DNA from: Vibrio tasmaniensis
Lineage (GTDB): Bacteria > Pseudomonadota > Gammaproteobacteria > Enterobacterales > Vibrionaceae
Assembly (NCBI RefSeq): GCF_024347635.1
Contig: NZ_AP025510.1
Location: forward strand, 2,790,001 to 2,854,000
Direction: 5' to 3'
Length of the DNA stretch: 64,000 bases
Shown in pieces: positions 36,927-48,168 of the stretch. The notes beneath the pieces are model-generated. The model was not told the origin of the DNA. It did not search any database and was given only the letters and a program-made list of their open reading frames with translations. Position numbers and translations under genes: made by a program. Position 1 is the first letter of the stretch. Every line of letters begins with the position of its first letter.

Positions 36927-39326
36927 ATGCACTCTTTTTCCCGCACCTTGTTAGCCGCGTCTGTAAGTACGGCATTATACGTGTCGACAACTCAAGCTGA
37001 AACAATCACCGATAGTAGTGTGCAGGAAATGCCCTCTATCGGTCAATGCTTGATCAAACCCTCGAAAGATCCTATCGACCAATGCAGGGTTCAACCCGCA
37101 TCAGAAAACGATACACAGCTGCCTGCTCATGTTGAGTCCGATCGTTTAGAAGCAATCAATGGCGACAAGGCGATATACTCTGGTGATGTAAGAGTCACGC
37201 AAGGAATCAAAATCATTCTTGCTGACAATGTAACGCTTCACCAACAAGAAAATATCGTTGTAGCTGAAGGCAACGTAAACTTTAGTGATGGTCAAATTAA
37301 GTCAGTTTCCGAAAGAGCAACCAACAACCTGACTACCGATGAAATGACGCTCGAAAATACCAATTATGAATTCCTCTGTGAGCAAGGTAGAGGAGAGGCT
37401 GTTTATATCGCGAATACAGGTAAAGCTGTCTATGAAATCGAAGATGGCTCAATCACCTCTTGTCCTATCGGTGACAATGCATGGCGATTAAGAGCGTCAA
37501 GTATCGATGTCGACCAAAATGAAGAAGAAGCTACGTTCTACAACCCAAGGTTTGAAATTCAGAGCGTTCCTGTTTTTTATCTGCCGTACTTAACCGTTCC
37601 GATTGGTGATACGCGTAAAACAGGCTTCTTATATCCAACGGTATCATATGGTTCAAGTGATGGTTTTGAATTTGAGATCCCAGTGTATTGGAACTTGGCA
37701 CCAGAGTACGATCTGAAAACCACCTTTAAACACATGAAAGAACGTGGTACTCAGCTTAACAGTGAGTTCAGATATTTAAGTGATTTTGGTTCTGGGATAA
37801 TTAAGTCTGAATACTTATCGGATGACAAAAAATACCAAGAGAAAGGCGATCGTTGGGGGACTCAACTAGCGCACACCGGAATATTCCAAGAATCTTGGTT
37901 GTTTGAAATTGATTACTCAAAAGTCAGCGACATCAGTTATTTCACAGATATCAACGGAAGCGGCATAGGCAATCGTGAAGATGGTCAACTGCTTCAAGAG
38001 GGGCAGGCAACCTACCGTTCTCACAACTGGGATGCATCTGTACTTGTCCGAGACTTCCAAGTCCTAACTGATTCAAAAAACAACCTTCCATACCGCCTAC
38101 TTCCTCAGTTGGAATATAACTACTATGCCCCTGAGGTAATGGAGTATTTAGATTTCGACTTGGTCAGCCATGTATCTCTGTTTGATACAGATGCAAAAGG
38201 GAAACCATCGGCAACTCGTATTCACGTTGAGCCGGGAATTACAATTCCAGTAGGCAACACTTGGGGTACTTGGACCACAGAAGCTCGATTGCTTGGGACT
38301 TACTACCAACAAGATCTTGATGGTGTAGATACGACAACGGGAACAAAAAAAACAAACCCCAATTACGGCCTTGAAGAGAAAGTATCCCGTGTAATACCTG
38401 AATTTCGAAGCCATGCTGGCATCGTTTTAGAGAGAGATACCAAGGTCATTGGCGACTACACTCAAACTTTAGAGCCCCAAGTTCAATACTTGTACGTACC
38501 AAAAGAAGATCAAGACAACATCGGCCTTTACGATACGACACTTCTGCAGACTGATTACTATGGTCTCTTTAGAAGCCGTAAGTACAGTAGTGTAGACCAT
38601 ATCGCTGCAGCTAACCAAGTCAGCTATGGTGCATCATCTCGTTTCTTTGATGATGAATATAAAGAGCGTCTCAATGTGTCTTTTGGACAGATCTTCTATA
38701 TCGACAAAGACACGAAACAAAATTTACAACTCGATACTAAAAATAAGAATTCGAACTACTCGTCTTGGGCAGTAGAGGTCGACTTTAACTATGACGACTA
38801 TCTATTTTATCATGGCGGTGTACAGTACGATATCGACACGTCAGCGATGCAACTAGCTAACAGCACCATTGAGTACCGTTTTTCTGGTGGTTATATCCAA
38901 ACCAACTACCGCTACGTAACCAAAGAGTATATCGAAGACACTGTTGATTTTAATGTTGGATCGATTACTAAAGATGGTATATCTCAGGCAGGATTACTCG
39001 GTTCTTATAAGATTTCGCGAAAATGGAGTGCTAGCGCTCAGTATTTCTATGATTTAACGACCGAAGAGAACCTTGAGTGGTTAGCGAAACTCAATTACAA
39101 ATCAGATTGTTGGTATATCGGCTTCACCTACAGTAATCAATTACGTAGATGGGAAGGCGATTACATCAACACGTCGAATGCAACGCCAGTGTACGAGAAA
39201 AACTTTGGTTTTAACTTCGGTATTATTGGCTTTGGAACCAATATAGGCTCTGATTCAAGCGAAGTAAGTGAAACGAGTTCAAGTAACGCACTTAGCTATG
39301 GTCGCCCATTCTTCTTAAACAACTAA
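36927..39326 (+). CDS. lptD: LPS-assembly outer-membrane protein LptD
   Basis: LptD is the outer-membrane barrel that, with LptE, inserts LPS into the outer leaflet. The 799-residue precursor has a signal peptide ending at about residue 24 (STTQA), a periplasmic OstA/LptA-like beta-jellyroll domain (about 60-190: [29 protein letters not shown]), and a large C-terminal barrel. Conserved cysteines appear in [19 protein letters not shown]-type and SDCWYIG, consistent with the paired disulfides that LptD needs. It is followed by surA after 43 bp, as in E. coli. Confidence 0.96.
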   Translation: MHSFSRTLLAASVSTALYVSTTQAETITDSSVQEMPSIGQCLIKPSKDPIDQCRVQPASENDTQLPAHVESDRLEAINGDKAIYSGDVRVTQGIKIILADNVTLHQQENIVVAEGNVNFSDGQIKSVSERATNNLTTDEMTLENTNYEFLCEQGRGEAVYIANTGKAVYEIEDGSITSCPIGDNAWRLRASSIDVDQNEEEATFYNPRFEIQSVPVFYLPYLTVPIGDTRKTGFLYPTVSYGSSDGFEFEIPVYWNLAPEYDLKTTFKHMKERGTQLNSEFRYLSDFGSGIIKSEYLSDDKKYQEKGDRWGTQLAHTGIFQESWLFEIDYSKVSDISYFTDINGSGIGNREDGQLLQEGQATYRSHNWDASVLVRDFQVLTDSKNNLPYRLLPQLEYNYYAPEVMEYLDFDLVSHVSLFDTDAKGKPSATRIHVEPGITIPVGNTWGTWTTEARLLGTYYQQDLDGVDTTTGTKKTNPNYGLEEKVSRVIPEFRSHAGIVLERDTKVIGDYTQTLEPQVQYLYVPKEDQDNIGLYDTTLLQTDYYGLFRSRKYSSVDHIAAANQVSYGASSRFFDDEYKERLNVSFGQIFYIDKDTKQNLQLDTKNKNSNYSSWAVEVDFNYDDYLFYHGGVQYDIDTSAMQLANSTIEYRFSGGYIQTNYRYVTKEYIEDTVDFNVGSITKDGISQAGLLGSYKISRKWSASAQYFYDLTTEENLEWLAKLNYKSDCWYIGFTYSNQLRRWEGDYINTSNATPVYEKNFGFNFGIIGFGTNIGSDSSEVSETSSSNALSYGRPFFLNN

Positions 39327-39369
39327 TTTTCTTTATTGATAAACAATCAGTAAATACAAAGGATTACAC

Positions 39370-40665
39370 ATGACATTGTGGAAACACACATTAATAGCTA
39401 TCGCAGCAGCTTGCACTGTATCAACGAGCTACGCAGCACCGGTTGAGCTCGATAGCGTAAAAGTGATCGTTAACGAAGGCGTTATCTTACAAAGTGACAT
39501 CGACGCTTCAATGAAGACACTGCGTGCAAACGCTAAAAAAAGTGGCCAAACATTACCGTCACAAGATGTATTGAATGAGCAAGTTCTAGAAAAGCTGATC
39601 ATTGATACTATTCAAACTCAAGAAGCGGAACGTATCGGTGTTCGTATTGATGATGCTCGACTTGATCAAGCAATCGAAGACATTGCGAAAGACAACAACC
39701 AGACAGTCGCTCAGCTGACAGCGTCCGTTGCTGAAGAAGGCCTGAGCTACAATGCATTTCGTGAACAAGTAAGAAAAGAGATTGCAGCAAGTGAAGCTCG
39801 CAATGCCTTGGTTCGCCGTCGTATTAATATCCTTCCTGCAGAGGTCGATAACCTAACGGATATCCTAGCGCAAGAAACCAATGCGACTGTTCAATACAAA
39901 ATTGGCCACATTCAACTTCGATTCAATGATGACCAAACCAAAGAAGAATTAGAAGCACAAGCGACAGATTTAGTGGAAGAACTAAACAACGGCAAAGACT
40001 TCAGCACTATGGCTTATACTTACTCTAAAGGCCCTAAAGCACTGCAAGGTGGTGATTGGGGTTGGATGCGTAAAGAAGAGATGCCTACGATTTTTGCAGA
40101 CCAAATCAAAATGCAGAATAAAGGCAGCATCATCGGTCCATTCCGAAGCGGTGTTGGCTTCCATATTCTAAAAATTGAAGACGTAAAAGGTTTAGAAACC
40201 GTTGCCGTTACCGAAGTTAATGCACGTCATATCTTGATTAAACCGACGGTTATCTTGAGTGATGACGGTGCCAAAGAGCAGCTTGAAGAAATCACGCGTC
40301 GCGTAAACGCGGGTGAAGCTAGCTTTGGTGAACTTGCGCAGCAATACAGCCAAGACCCAGGCTCAGCCGTTCAAGATGGTGAACTAGGTTACCAAACTCC
40401 TGATTTATATGTGCCTGAATTCAAGCACCAAGTAGAAACACTACCTGAAGGTAAAATCAGTGCACCATTCAAAACGGTTCATGGCTGGCATATTGTTGAA
40501 GTGCTTGATCGCAGAGAAGTAGACCGTACAGACTCAGCTTTGAAGAATAAAGCATACCAAATTCTATTTAACCGTAAGTTCAATGAAGAAGCTGGCGCTT
40601 GGCTGCAAGAAGTAAGAGCGAGTGCTTTTGTTGAAATGGTTGAGGATGACCAAGATGACAACTAA
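39370..40665 (+). CDS. surA: Periplasmic chaperone/peptidyl-prolyl isomerase SurA
   Basis: This 431-residue precursor has a signal peptide (about 1-22, ending STSYAA), an N-terminal chaperone domain, two parvulin domains (about 175-275 and 284-385; the second shows [19 protein letters not shown] and [12 protein letters not shown]), and a C-terminal helix. SurA escorts outer-membrane proteins, including LptD encoded upstream, across the periplasm. The pdxA start lies within its last codons. Confidence 0.96.
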   Translation: MTLWKHTLIAIAAACTVSTSYAAPVELDSVKVIVNEGVILQSDIDASMKTLRANAKKSGQTLPSQDVLNEQVLEKLIIDTIQTQEAERIGVRIDDARLDQAIEDIAKDNNQTVAQLTASVAEEGLSYNAFREQVRKEIAASEARNALVRRRINILPAEVDNLTDILAQETNATVQYKIGHIQLRFNDDQTKEELEAQATDLVEELNNGKDFSTMAYTYSKGPKALQGGDWGWMRKEEMPTIFADQIKMQNKGSIIGPFRSGVGFHILKIEDVKGLETVAVTEVNARHILIKPTVILSDDGAKEQLEEITRRVNAGEASFGELAQQYSQDPGSAVQDGELGYQTPDLYVPEFKHQVETLPEGKISAPFKTVHGWHIVEVLDRREVDRTDSALKNKAYQILFNRKFNEEAGAWLQEVRASAFVEMVEDDQDDN

Positions 40666-41644
40666 ACGCCTTGTCATTACGGCAGGTGAACCTGCGGGAA
40701 TTGGGCCAGATTTAACTCTCGCCTTATCCCAAGAAAGCTGGCCACATCAGCTCGTAGTTTGTGCGGACAAAACCCTACTAGCAGAACGAGCTAAAATGTT
40801 AGGGATCGAGGTTGAGCTGTTGGATTACGATTCAACCGCACCCAAACAACCTCAACGCTCTGGAACATTGGTTGTGAAACATGTTCCACTCGCTGAAGTC
40901 GCCGTTGCGGGTCAACTTAATGAAGCGAACGGCCACTACGTATTAAATACATTAGAAACCGCAGCAATTGGCTGTATGAATGATGAATTTGATGCTATTG
41001 TCACCGGCCCTGTTCACAAGGGTGTAATTAACCGAGCTGGCGTTGCTTTTAGTGGCCATACCGAGTTCTTTGCAGAGAAGTCCAATACTCCACTTGTCGT
41101 GATGATGTTGGCAACAGAAGGGCTGCGTGTTGCTCTCGTAACAACGCACATCCCGCTAGCTTATGTATCTCAAGCAGTGACTGAAGACAGATTAGAGCAA
41201 ATCATTGCTATTCTGCATAAAGATTTGGTCGAAAAATTTGCTATAGAGAAACCGACTATTTACGTGTGTGGATTGAACCCACATGCGGGTGAAGATGGTT
41301 GTTTGGGTCGTGAAGAGATAGAAACTATCACCCCTACGCTAGAAAAAATTCGCCACAAAGATGGTATTAATTTAGTTGGCCCATTGCCAGCAGACACCAT
41401 CTTTAATGAAAAATATTTGCAAGATGCAGATGCTGTTTTAGGTATGTATCACGACCAAGTACTCCCGGTATTGAAATACAAAGGGTTTGGTCGCTCAGTG
41501 AACATCACGCTTGGCTTGCCGTTTATTCGCACATCAGTCGATCACGGTACCGCCTTAGACTTGGCAGGGAAAGGCCAAGCCGATACAGGGAGCTTTAGAA
41601 CAGCGCTCACGCACGCCATTGAATTAGTAGAGAAAAAGCAATGA
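40655..41644 (+). CDS. pdxA: 4-hydroxythreonine-4-phosphate dehydrogenase PdxA
   Basis: PdxA oxidises 4-phosphohydroxy-L-threonine in pyridoxal phosphate synthesis. The 329-residue form begins [20 protein letters not shown]. It has the metal/substrate motifs TGPVHKG (about 137-143), [19 protein letters not shown] and [12 protein letters not shown]. The ATG at 40655 gives the E. coli length and has GAGG at good distance; an ATG at 40646 sits too close to it. It overlaps surA by 11 bp and rsmA by 4 bp. Confidence 0.95.
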   Translation: MTTKRLVITAGEPAGIGPDLTLALSQESWPHQLVVCADKTLLAERAKMLGIEVELLDYDSTAPKQPQRSGTLVVKHVPLAEVAVAGQLNEANGHYVLNTLETAAIGCMNDEFDAIVTGPVHKGVINRAGVAFSGHTEFFAEKSNTPLVVMMLATEGLRVALVTTHIPLAYVSQAVTEDRLEQIIAILHKDLVEKFAIEKPTIYVCGLNPHAGEDGCLGREEIETITPTLEKIRHKDGINLVGPLPADTIFNEKYLQDADAVLGMYHDQVLPVLKYKGFGRSVNITLGLPFIRTSVDHGTALDLAGKGQADTGSFRTALTHAIELVEKKQ

Positions 41645-42456
41645 GAAATGATGTCCACTTAGGGCACAAAGCGCGTAAACGTTTTGGTCAAAACTTCCTT
41701 AACGATCCATACATTATTGATGGAATCGTATCGAGTATTAACCCACTACCAGGCCAGAACTTAGTAGAAATCGGCCCTGGTCTTGGTGCGATTACTGAGC
41801 CTGTTGGCAAGCTTGTCGACAAGTTCACAGTAATTGAACTGGATAGAGATCTTGCTGAACGTCTACGTAATCACCCTGATCTTGCTGAAAAGTTAACGAT
41901 CTATGAAGGCGATGCAATGAAGTTCGATTTCGAACAACTTGTTAAGCCAAACAACAAGCTACGTATCTTCGGTAACTTGCCATACAACATCTCTACACCA
42001 TTGATGTTCCACCTTTTTGAGTTCCATAAAGACGTGCAAGACATGCACTTTATGCTTCAAAAAGAAGTCGTTAACCGATTAGCAGCAGGCCCTGGCACTA
42101 AAGCTTACGGTCGTCTAACGGTTATGGCTCAATATTACTGTAAAGTCACTCCGGTGTTAGAAGTGCCACCAACAGCATTTGTTCCGCCACCGAAAGTAGA
42201 CTCAGCAGTTGTTCGCCTTCAGCCTTATGAAGTACTGCCTTACCCGGCAAAAGATCTTAAGTGGTTAGATCGCGTATGCCGCGAAGGCTTTAACCAACGT
42301 CGTAAAACAGTACGTAACTGCTACAAGAGCCTAATCGACAAGGAAGTGCTTGAAGAGCTAGGGGTAAACCCTGGCATGCGCCCTGAGAACCTAACGCTCG
42401 AACAGTTTGTCGATATGGCGAACTGGTTGCACGACAGTCACAACGCTGACAAATAA
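41641..42456 (+). CDS. rsmA: 16S rRNA dimethyladenosine transferase RsmA (KsgA)
   Basis: RsmA dimethylates two adjacent adenosines near the 3' end of 16S rRNA using SAM, a late quality-control step of 30S assembly. The 271-residue enzyme shows [16 protein letters not shown], the SAM motif [13 protein letters not shown] (about 42-54), the acidic [10 protein letters not shown], and the catalytic FGNLPYNIS (about 110-118). The C-terminal domain carries [12 protein letters not shown]. Its ATG overlaps the pdxA stop (ATGA). An intrinsic terminator follows. Confidence 0.97.
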   Translation: MRNDVHLGHKARKRFGQNFLNDPYIIDGIVSSINPLPGQNLVEIGPGLGAITEPVGKLVDKFTVIELDRDLAERLRNHPDLAEKLTIYEGDAMKFDFEQLVKPNNKLRIFGNLPYNISTPLMFHLFEFHKDVQDMHFMLQKEVVNRLAAGPGTKAYGRLTVMAQYYCKVTPVLEVPPTAFVPPPKVDSAVVRLQPYEVLPYPAKDLKWLDRVCREGFNQRRKTVRNCYKSLIDKEVLEELGVNPGMRPENLTLEQFVDMANWLHDSHNADK

Positions 42457-42462
42457 TCGTAA

Positions 42463-42497
42463 AAGGCTCCTACACTTCGGTGAGGAGCCTATTTTTT
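42463..42497 (+). terminator. Terminator between rsmA and apaG
   Basis: AGGCTCCT (42464-42471), inner CAC-TTCG-GTG, and AGGAGCCT (42483-42490) form a long UUCG-capped stem followed by ATTTTTT. This divides the surA-pdxA-rsmA unit from apaGH. Confidence 0.92.
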
Positions 42498-42537
42498 ATG
42501 TAATACTTAAAGCATACCAACAACAAAAGGTGCGAAT

Positions 42538-42918
42538 ATGGATATATCTACGCCTTGTATCAAATGCCAGGTTCATTCTAAATATATTGAAGAACAATCT
42601 GAGCCATCTAAAAATCGCTACGTTTTCGCTTACATCATTACCATCAAAAACCTAAGTAAAACAACGGTGCAACTTATGTCTCGCCGCTGGTTGATTACCG
42701 ACTCTAACGGTAAACAACTCACCATAGAAGGTGATGGCGTGGTTGGACAGCAGCCGGTGATTGAAGCCAATGACGAATACACATATACCAGTGGTACCGT
42801 CATCGAAACCCCTGTGGGCGTTATGCAAGGACACTATGTGATGACCGATCATAAAGGCATTGATTTCATAACAGAAGTCGACCCATTTAGACTGGCTATC
42901 CCCAATATTCTTAACTAA
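42538..42918 (+). CDS. apaG: ApaG domain protein
   Basis: This 126-residue protein folds as a fibronectin-III-like beta-sandwich. Family signatures are [22 protein letters not shown] (about 26-47), [20 protein letters not shown], and [18 protein letters not shown] (about 81-98). It was named for its place next to apaH; a role in magnesium/cobalt response has been reported, but the molecular function is unclear. It is followed by apaH after 31 bp, so the two are likely cotranscribed. Confidence 0.95.
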   Translation: MDISTPCIKCQVHSKYIEEQSEPSKNRYVFAYIITIKNLSKTTVQLMSRRWLITDSNGKQLTIEGDGVVGQQPVIEANDEYTYTSGTVIETPVGVMQGHYVMTDHKGIDFITEVDPFRLAIPNILN

Positions 42919-42949
42919 TACACATCTCTACCACTTACAGGAAAATGCT

Positions 42950-43752
42950 GTGTCGAATTATATTGTCGGAGACATCCAAGGATGCTTCGACGAACTTCAG
43001 TTACTGCTTGAAACCATCAACTTTGATAAACAACAAGATACTTTATGGGTCGCCGGAGACTTGGTTGCTCGTGGCCCTAAATCTTTAGAGACGTTACGTT
43101 TTGTTCGTAACCTTGGCAGTTCAGCGAAGGTGGTATTGGGTAACCATGATTTACATCTACTTGCGGTATCCTTAGGCCTCTTTTCAGCCAAGCCAAAAGA
43201 TAAGACTCAACCAATTCTTGACGCTGAAGACCGTGACCAATTGCTGGAATGGTTAAGACAACAACCCTTGATGCAAGAGCACCCAGAGTTTGTCATGACA
43301 CATGCAGGCATCTCACCTCAATGGGACTTAGAACAAGCACGTACAGAGAGTCGAGAGATAGCGTCATTACTGAAATCGGACCGTTGGCAGTGGCTTATCG
43401 AGAACATGTACAGCAACACACCAGATCTCTGGAGCAACGAGTTGCAAGGCATAGAGCGCTATCGTTATGCGATCAATAGCCTGACAAGAATGCGCTTCTG
43501 TTTTGAAGATAGCCGACTCGACATGGCATGTAAGCTACCACCGAATGAAATTACCGATGAACCACTAGTGCCATGGTTTGACCTTCCGCAACGCATAAAG
43601 CTCGATAAAACCGTTGTTTTTGGACACTGGGCTGCGCTTGAAGGCTATAACGGAAAAGATGTAATTGGACTTGATACTGGATGCGTGTGGGGAGGAGAAT
43701 TGACGATACTTCGCTGGGAAGATAAAAAGTTTTTCACTCAAGATGCGCTATA

Positions 43753-43753
<1 letters not shown>
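42950..43753 (+). CDS. apaH: Diadenosine tetraphosphatase ApaH (symmetrical)
   Basis: ApaH cleaves Ap4A to two ADP and also removes Np4 caps from RNA. The 267-residue metallophosphatase carries YIVGDIQGCFDEL (GDxxG), VAGDLVARGPKSL (GDxxxRG), and LGNHDLHLL (GNHD), then a conserved THAGISPQWDL and VFGHWAALEG. The second acidic box has aspartate in the usual place (GDLVARG). Its stop codon (TAG 43751-43753) overlaps the first base of a 7-bp tandem repeat, so repeat length changes would not alter the protein unless they crossed the stop. Confidence 0.96.
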
Positions 43754-43840
<87 letters not shown>

Positions 43841-43841
43841 A

Positions 43842-43882
43842 GTTTGCGTTACTGTTACAGTAACGCAAACGTTTTTAATTTT
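43842..43882 (+). terminator. apaH terminator
   Basis: GTTTGCGTTACTG (43842-43854) and CAGTAACGCAAAC (43858-43870) form a perfect 13-bp stem with a TTA loop. GTTTTTAATTTT follows on the plus strand. It overlaps the 3' flank of convergent folA. Confidence 0.85.
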
Positions 43883-43887
43883 AGAGC

Positions 43888-44367
43888 TTAACGCTCGAGA
43901 ACCACAAACTCCATGTTGTGTTTATTCTTCTCATCGGCTTGATAAGTTTCACTAAAGCTCTGCTTCCAACCTTCTCCCCAACTAGGGAACTGTGTATCGC
44001 CATCAACTTCGAGGTCGATATAAGTCAGATAGAGCTTGTTCGCTTTAGGTAAGCAGCTTTCATAGATCGAACCGCCACCGATGATCATCACTTCATCAAC
44101 ATCGCTTACTAGCTCTAATGCTTGATCAATTGACGTTACCGTTGTCACACCTTCGATTTCTAAACTCTCGTCGCGGCTGATTACGACATTTAATCGGCCA
44201 GGTAAAGGGCGACCAATCGAATCATAGGTCTTACGCCCCATCACTACCGGCTTACCCATCGTTGAGCGTTTAAACCATGCGAAATCTGCAGGTAAATGCC
44301 ATGGCATCTGATTATCTTTACCAATTACACGGTTGTTTGCCATTGCCGCTATCATACTGATGATCAT
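43888..44367 (-). CDS. folA: Dihydrofolate reductase FolA
   Basis: FolA reduces dihydrofolate with NADPH and is the target of trimethoprim. The 159-residue enzyme has the chromosomal-type sequence: IAAMANNRVIGKDNQMPWHLPADFAWFK with the catalytic aspartate at about residue 28, VMGRKTYDSIGRPLPGR (about 43-59), and the NADPH loop VMIIGGGSIYESCL (about 93-106). Length equals E. coli FolA. It converges on apaH and its stop lies 18 bp from the apaH hairpin. Confidence 0.97.
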   Translation of the reverse strand: MIISMIAAMANNRVIGKDNQMPWHLPADFAWFKRSTMGKPVVMGRKTYDSIGRPLPGRLNVVISRDESLEIEGVTTVTSIDQALELVSDVDEVMIIGGGSIYESCLPKANKLYLTYIDLEVDGDTQFPSWGEGWKQSFSETYQADEKNKHNMEFVVLER

Positions 44368-44407
44368 AAATAGAAAGTCCTGTCCTTACCCGAAAATAAA
44401 ATTGAAG

Positions 44408-44881
44408 CTAGACGATAGGTCTACGACGGTAGAATAACAGCCCAGGCACCGCCAAGCCAACCGCTAGCCCTGCGATAATGAACATCGATTTTAAGAAATT
44501 CTCCATCAACATGGCGAGCAACTCTGGGTTATACCCTGCTCGGTTGATTTCTACCATAGCAATCATAGCTTTGAACGCGAAGACTCCTGGAACCATCGGA
44601 ATCAAAGCGGCGACAGTAAATACCTTTGGGTGCGCCAACAGTTTATGTGACCAATGAACCCCAATCATCCCGACAATGGTCGCCGCGAAGAACGTCGCCC
44701 ATTCTATGGGAATGCCGAAATGCATCATTAAGTAACGGCTACCGTGGCCAATTGAGCCTCCAAGCGCACAATAGATCAACGCACGTTGTGGTACGTTAAA
44801 AACCAATGCAAAGCCGACGGCAGGTATGGCAGCAAAAAACATATCGTTCAGAAGGCCTACCAATAATTCAAAGATAGTCAT
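44408..44881 (-). CDS. ThrE-type exporter small subunit (YjjB-like, DUF3815)
   Basis: This 157-residue membrane protein, equal in length to E. coli YjjB, keeps AAIPAVGFALVFNVPQRAL, GSIGHGSRYLMMHFGIPIEW, LAHPKVFTVAALIPMVPG and GLLFYRRRP. It has four to five membrane helices. In E. coli, YjjP and YjjB together form a succinate exporter; the family also includes threonine/serine exporters, so the substrate here is unsure. The start at 44881 shares its A with the stop of the partner gene (TAATG), preferred over a frame start at 44899. Confidence 0.9.
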   Translation of the reverse strand: MTIFELLVGLLNDMFFAAIPAVGFALVFNVPQRALIYCALGGSIGHGSRYLMMHFGIPIEWATFFAATIVGMIGVHWSHKLLAHPKVFTVAALIPMVPGVFAFKAMIAMVEINRAGYNPELLAMLMENFLKSMFIIAGLAVGLAVPGLLFYRRRPIV

Positions 44882-45648
44882 TAGTTTGCCCACCCCCACA
44901 CGTCTGAAAGGCTCATCGCTGCAACAATGCCTAAGCTTGTTGCCAACGTTAATAAACTGGCCATGGTGAAGCGTGCTAGCCCCATATTAATATGGCCTTT
45001 AAGCATATCTGCAACAGAGTTAATTAAAGGGAAACCGGGTACAAGCATCAGCACAGAAGAAGCCATGACGATAGTGGGTTGACCACCGATGTTATAAAGA
45101 ACCGCTTGCGCTGAAATAGTTGTCGTAACAAACGCTGTGATAGCAAAGTTTAATAAGGGGTTAAAATGGCGATGACCAATTTCTTGTCTGACGATCATAC
45201 CGCAAGCTGAAGCAATAAAAGTCATCATGAAGACTTGCCAGTCTCCGCCCGCAAGATGGCTGAAAGAGGCGCACGACAACCCTATCATCACAACTACTAA
45301 CCAACGGTTGTAGCGCTCGGGGCTGATGTTTTGAATCTTTTTATACGCCAAATCATAATCGAGAATTCCCTTCTCCATCATGATGCAAATGCGTTGAATG
45401 TCGGTGATAACCTGCATGTTAATGCCACGATCAGCACAGCTTCGAGTAGTCGTTATGCAATGATCATCCATTACTGTTGTCACGACCAACGCATTGGCTG
45501 ACAGTGCAACTTCAACCTCATTCACCCCACAAGCAATACCGATGCGGCGCATAATATCACCGACCAATGTGCTCTCGGCGCCGTGTGCCAATAACATTTG
45601 TCCTGACTGAGCGACTAACCTTGAGATCGCTCTTTGTTCTGATGCCAT
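44881..45648 (-). CDS. ThrE-type exporter large subunit (YjjP-like, DUF1212)
   Basis: This 255-residue protein has the family N-terminal soluble half (VAQSGQMLLAHGAESTLVGDIMRRIG; LSANALVVTTVMDD, about 9-66), then five hydrophobic segments from about 118 to 250 with MLVPGFPLINSVADMLKGH. It forms an inner-membrane exporter with the downstream small subunit, to which it is translationally coupled. The soluble part may act as a processing or binding domain. Substrate remains unassigned, with succinate, threonine or serine the candidates known for relatives. Confidence 0.9.
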   Translation of the reverse strand: MASEQRAISRLVAQSGQMLLAHGAESTLVGDIMRRIGIACGVNEVEVALSANALVVTTVMDDHCITTTRSCADRGINMQVITDIQRICIMMEKGILDYDLAYKKIQNISPERYNRWLVVVMIGLSCASFSHLAGGDWQVFMMTFIASACGMIVRQEIGHRHFNPLLNFAITAFVTTTISAQAVLYNIGGQPTIVMASSVLMLVPGFPLINSVADMLKGHINMGLARFTMASLLTLATSLGIVAAMSLSDVWGWAN

Positions 45649-45723
45649 GATTTCCTTCCCATAGGCGTAAAGTATCTAGAGATAAATTCTGCATTAAAAT
45701 TCGACAAGACATAATGATTTAGA

Positions 45724-45754
45724 TACAAAAAAACCGCAATTTTCATTGCGGTTT
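45724..45754 (-). terminator. obgE terminator
   Basis: AAACCGCAAT (45731-45740) and ATTGCGGTTT (45745-45754) with a TTTC centre run into a T7 tract on the minus strand, about 60 bp past obgE. Confidence 0.93.
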
Positions 45755-45815
45755 AGTAAAACTATCAGTGTGCTTTAGAAGAAGCGACCAAAGTAATTAT
45801 AAGAAACTCTGAGGA

Positions 45816-46991
<1,176 letters not shown>

Positions 46992-47039
46992 TTAACTCCG
47001 CACTTACGTTGCGTTACCACTCATCAAGGAGTGATATAA

Positions 47040-47091
47040 ATTCTAGCAGATCCGTGTTTAGATCGATCACCTAAGATCTAGATCGATCTGC
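47040..47091 (-). promoter_or_regulatory. Six-GATC (Dam) cluster over the candidate obgE promoter
   Basis: Six GATC sites lie in 40 bp (47049, 47061, 47065, 47075, 47081 and 47085). TAGATCGATC repeats directly at 47059-47068 and 47079-47088, and the cluster is bounded by the inverted pair GCAGATC (47046-47052) / GATCTGC (47085-47091). A minus-strand -10-like TAGAAT (47045-47040) adjoins it, which would place the -35 in the middle GATC pair. Confidence 0.6.
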
Positions 47092-47138
47092 AACCAAGGA
47101 ACAAATAAGGAGAGGTTCTTTGCTTTCTGTTTCTTAAA

Positions 47139-47191
47139 AAACAAACGGCTTCTTGAAACTAAACGGTTTCTCAAACACCAAACTGCTTCAC
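47139..47191. repeat. Three degenerate 17-19 bp tandem copies upstream of obgE
   Basis: Units AAACAAACGGCTTCTTG, AAACTAAACGGTTTCTC and AAACACCAAACTGCTTCAC follow each other between the rpmA terminator and obgE. Confidence 0.5.
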
Positions 47192-47234
47192 AAAACTAAA
47201 GCCAGAGCGTCTACTTTTTTATTCTCGCTATAAA

Positions 47235-47260
47235 TAAAAAACCCTGCCGAATCGGCAGGG
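47235..47260 (-). terminator. rplU-rpmA terminator
   Basis: CCCTGCCGA (47242-47250) and TCGGCAGGG (47252-47260) form a GC-rich stem followed on the minus strand by T6. It separates rpmA from obgE, which are one unit in some relatives. Confidence 0.9.
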
Positions 47261-47311
47261 CTTTTGAATTCAGCTTGAAAGCTAGTATAAATAATCTAAT
47301 AAAAGATTAAA

Positions 47312-47569
47312 TTACTCAGCTTCGATGCTTACAAACTTACGGTTTTTAGGACCTTTTACTGCAAATTTCACTTTACCTTCAGTAAGAGCGAAAAGAGTAT
47401 GGTCTTTACCGATGCCAACGTTTGTGCCAGCGTGGAACTTAGTACCACGTTGACGAACGATGATGTTACCTGCAAGAACAGATTCACCACCAAAACGCTT
47501 AACACCAAGACGTTTGCTTTCTGAATCGCGGCCGTTATTAGTAGAACCGCCAGCTTTTTTATGTGCCAT
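47312..47569 (-). CDS. rpmA: 50S ribosomal protein L27
   Basis: This 85-residue basic protein starts [22 protein letters not shown], the conserved L27 N-terminus that reaches the peptidyl-transferase centre, and has [16 protein letters not shown]. Length matches E. coli. It lies 19 bp after rplU in the usual L21-L27 pair. Confidence 0.98.
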   Translation of the reverse strand: MAHKKAGGSTNNGRDSESKRLGVKRFGGESVLAGNIIVRQRGTKFHAGTNVGIGKDHTLFALTEGKVKFAVKGPKNRKFVSIEAE

Positions 47570-47588
47570 TGTTAAACTCTCCTAATAC

Positions 47589-47900
47589 TTAAGCGTTAAT
47601 GCCAGTGATTTTCACTTCTGTGAACCACTGACGGTGACCAGCTTGCTTACGCGAGTGCTTACGACGACGGAATTTAACGATTTTTACTTTATCGCCACGA
47701 CCGTGTTGTACTACTTCTGCAGTAACCTTGCCACCTTCAACAAGAGGTGCACCAACAGCGATTTCTTCGCCGTTAGCAACAAGAAGAACTTTATCAAATT
47801 CTACAGTTGCACCAGTTTCAACGTCTAATTTCTCTAAACGAAGTGTTTGACCTTCGCTTACTCGGTGTTGTTTGCCACCAGATTGGAAAACAGCGTACAT
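47589..47900 (-). CDS. rplU: 50S ribosomal protein L21
   Basis: This 103-residue protein starts [18 protein letters not shown] and ends with the basic [25 protein letters not shown] stretch that identifies L21. It binds 23S rRNA domain V near L20. It heads the rplU-rpmA operon and has a strong promoter upstream. Confidence 0.98.
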   Translation of the reverse strand: MYAVFQSGGKQHRVSEGQTLRLEKLDVETGATVEFDKVLLVANGEEIAVGAPLVEGGKVTAEVVQHGRGDKVKIVKFRRRKHSRKQAGHRQWFTEVKITGINA

Positions 47901-47982
47901 ATTTTACTCCGCTTTTTCCGCACAGCCTATGGTTGTTAATTCTACAACTCGGGTGTGCGCTAAACTAATCAATAGGGCGCAG

Positions 47983-48011
47983 ATTCTACGGGAATCATGC
48001 CGCTATGACAA
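47983..48011 (-). promoter_or_regulatory. rplU-rpmA promoter
   Basis: On the minus strand, TTGTCA (48011-48006), a 17-bp spacer and TAGAAT (47988-47983) are followed by the GC-rich CTGCGCCC discriminator, typical of growth-rate-controlled ribosomal promoters. The start site would be about 75 bp before rplU. Confidence 0.85.
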
Positions 48012-48168
48012 GCCATATTTTTAAAATATTGGCGAAAACATGTTCGCCAAAGAAAAGTGCGGCAATGATGCCTTTAAGTGATGTATTAATCAACGTTTTT
48101 TAGTGTATTATTCAACAATTAAATACAACGTATAAGCCTTACAGGGTCTAACTTCAGCCGGATGAACA

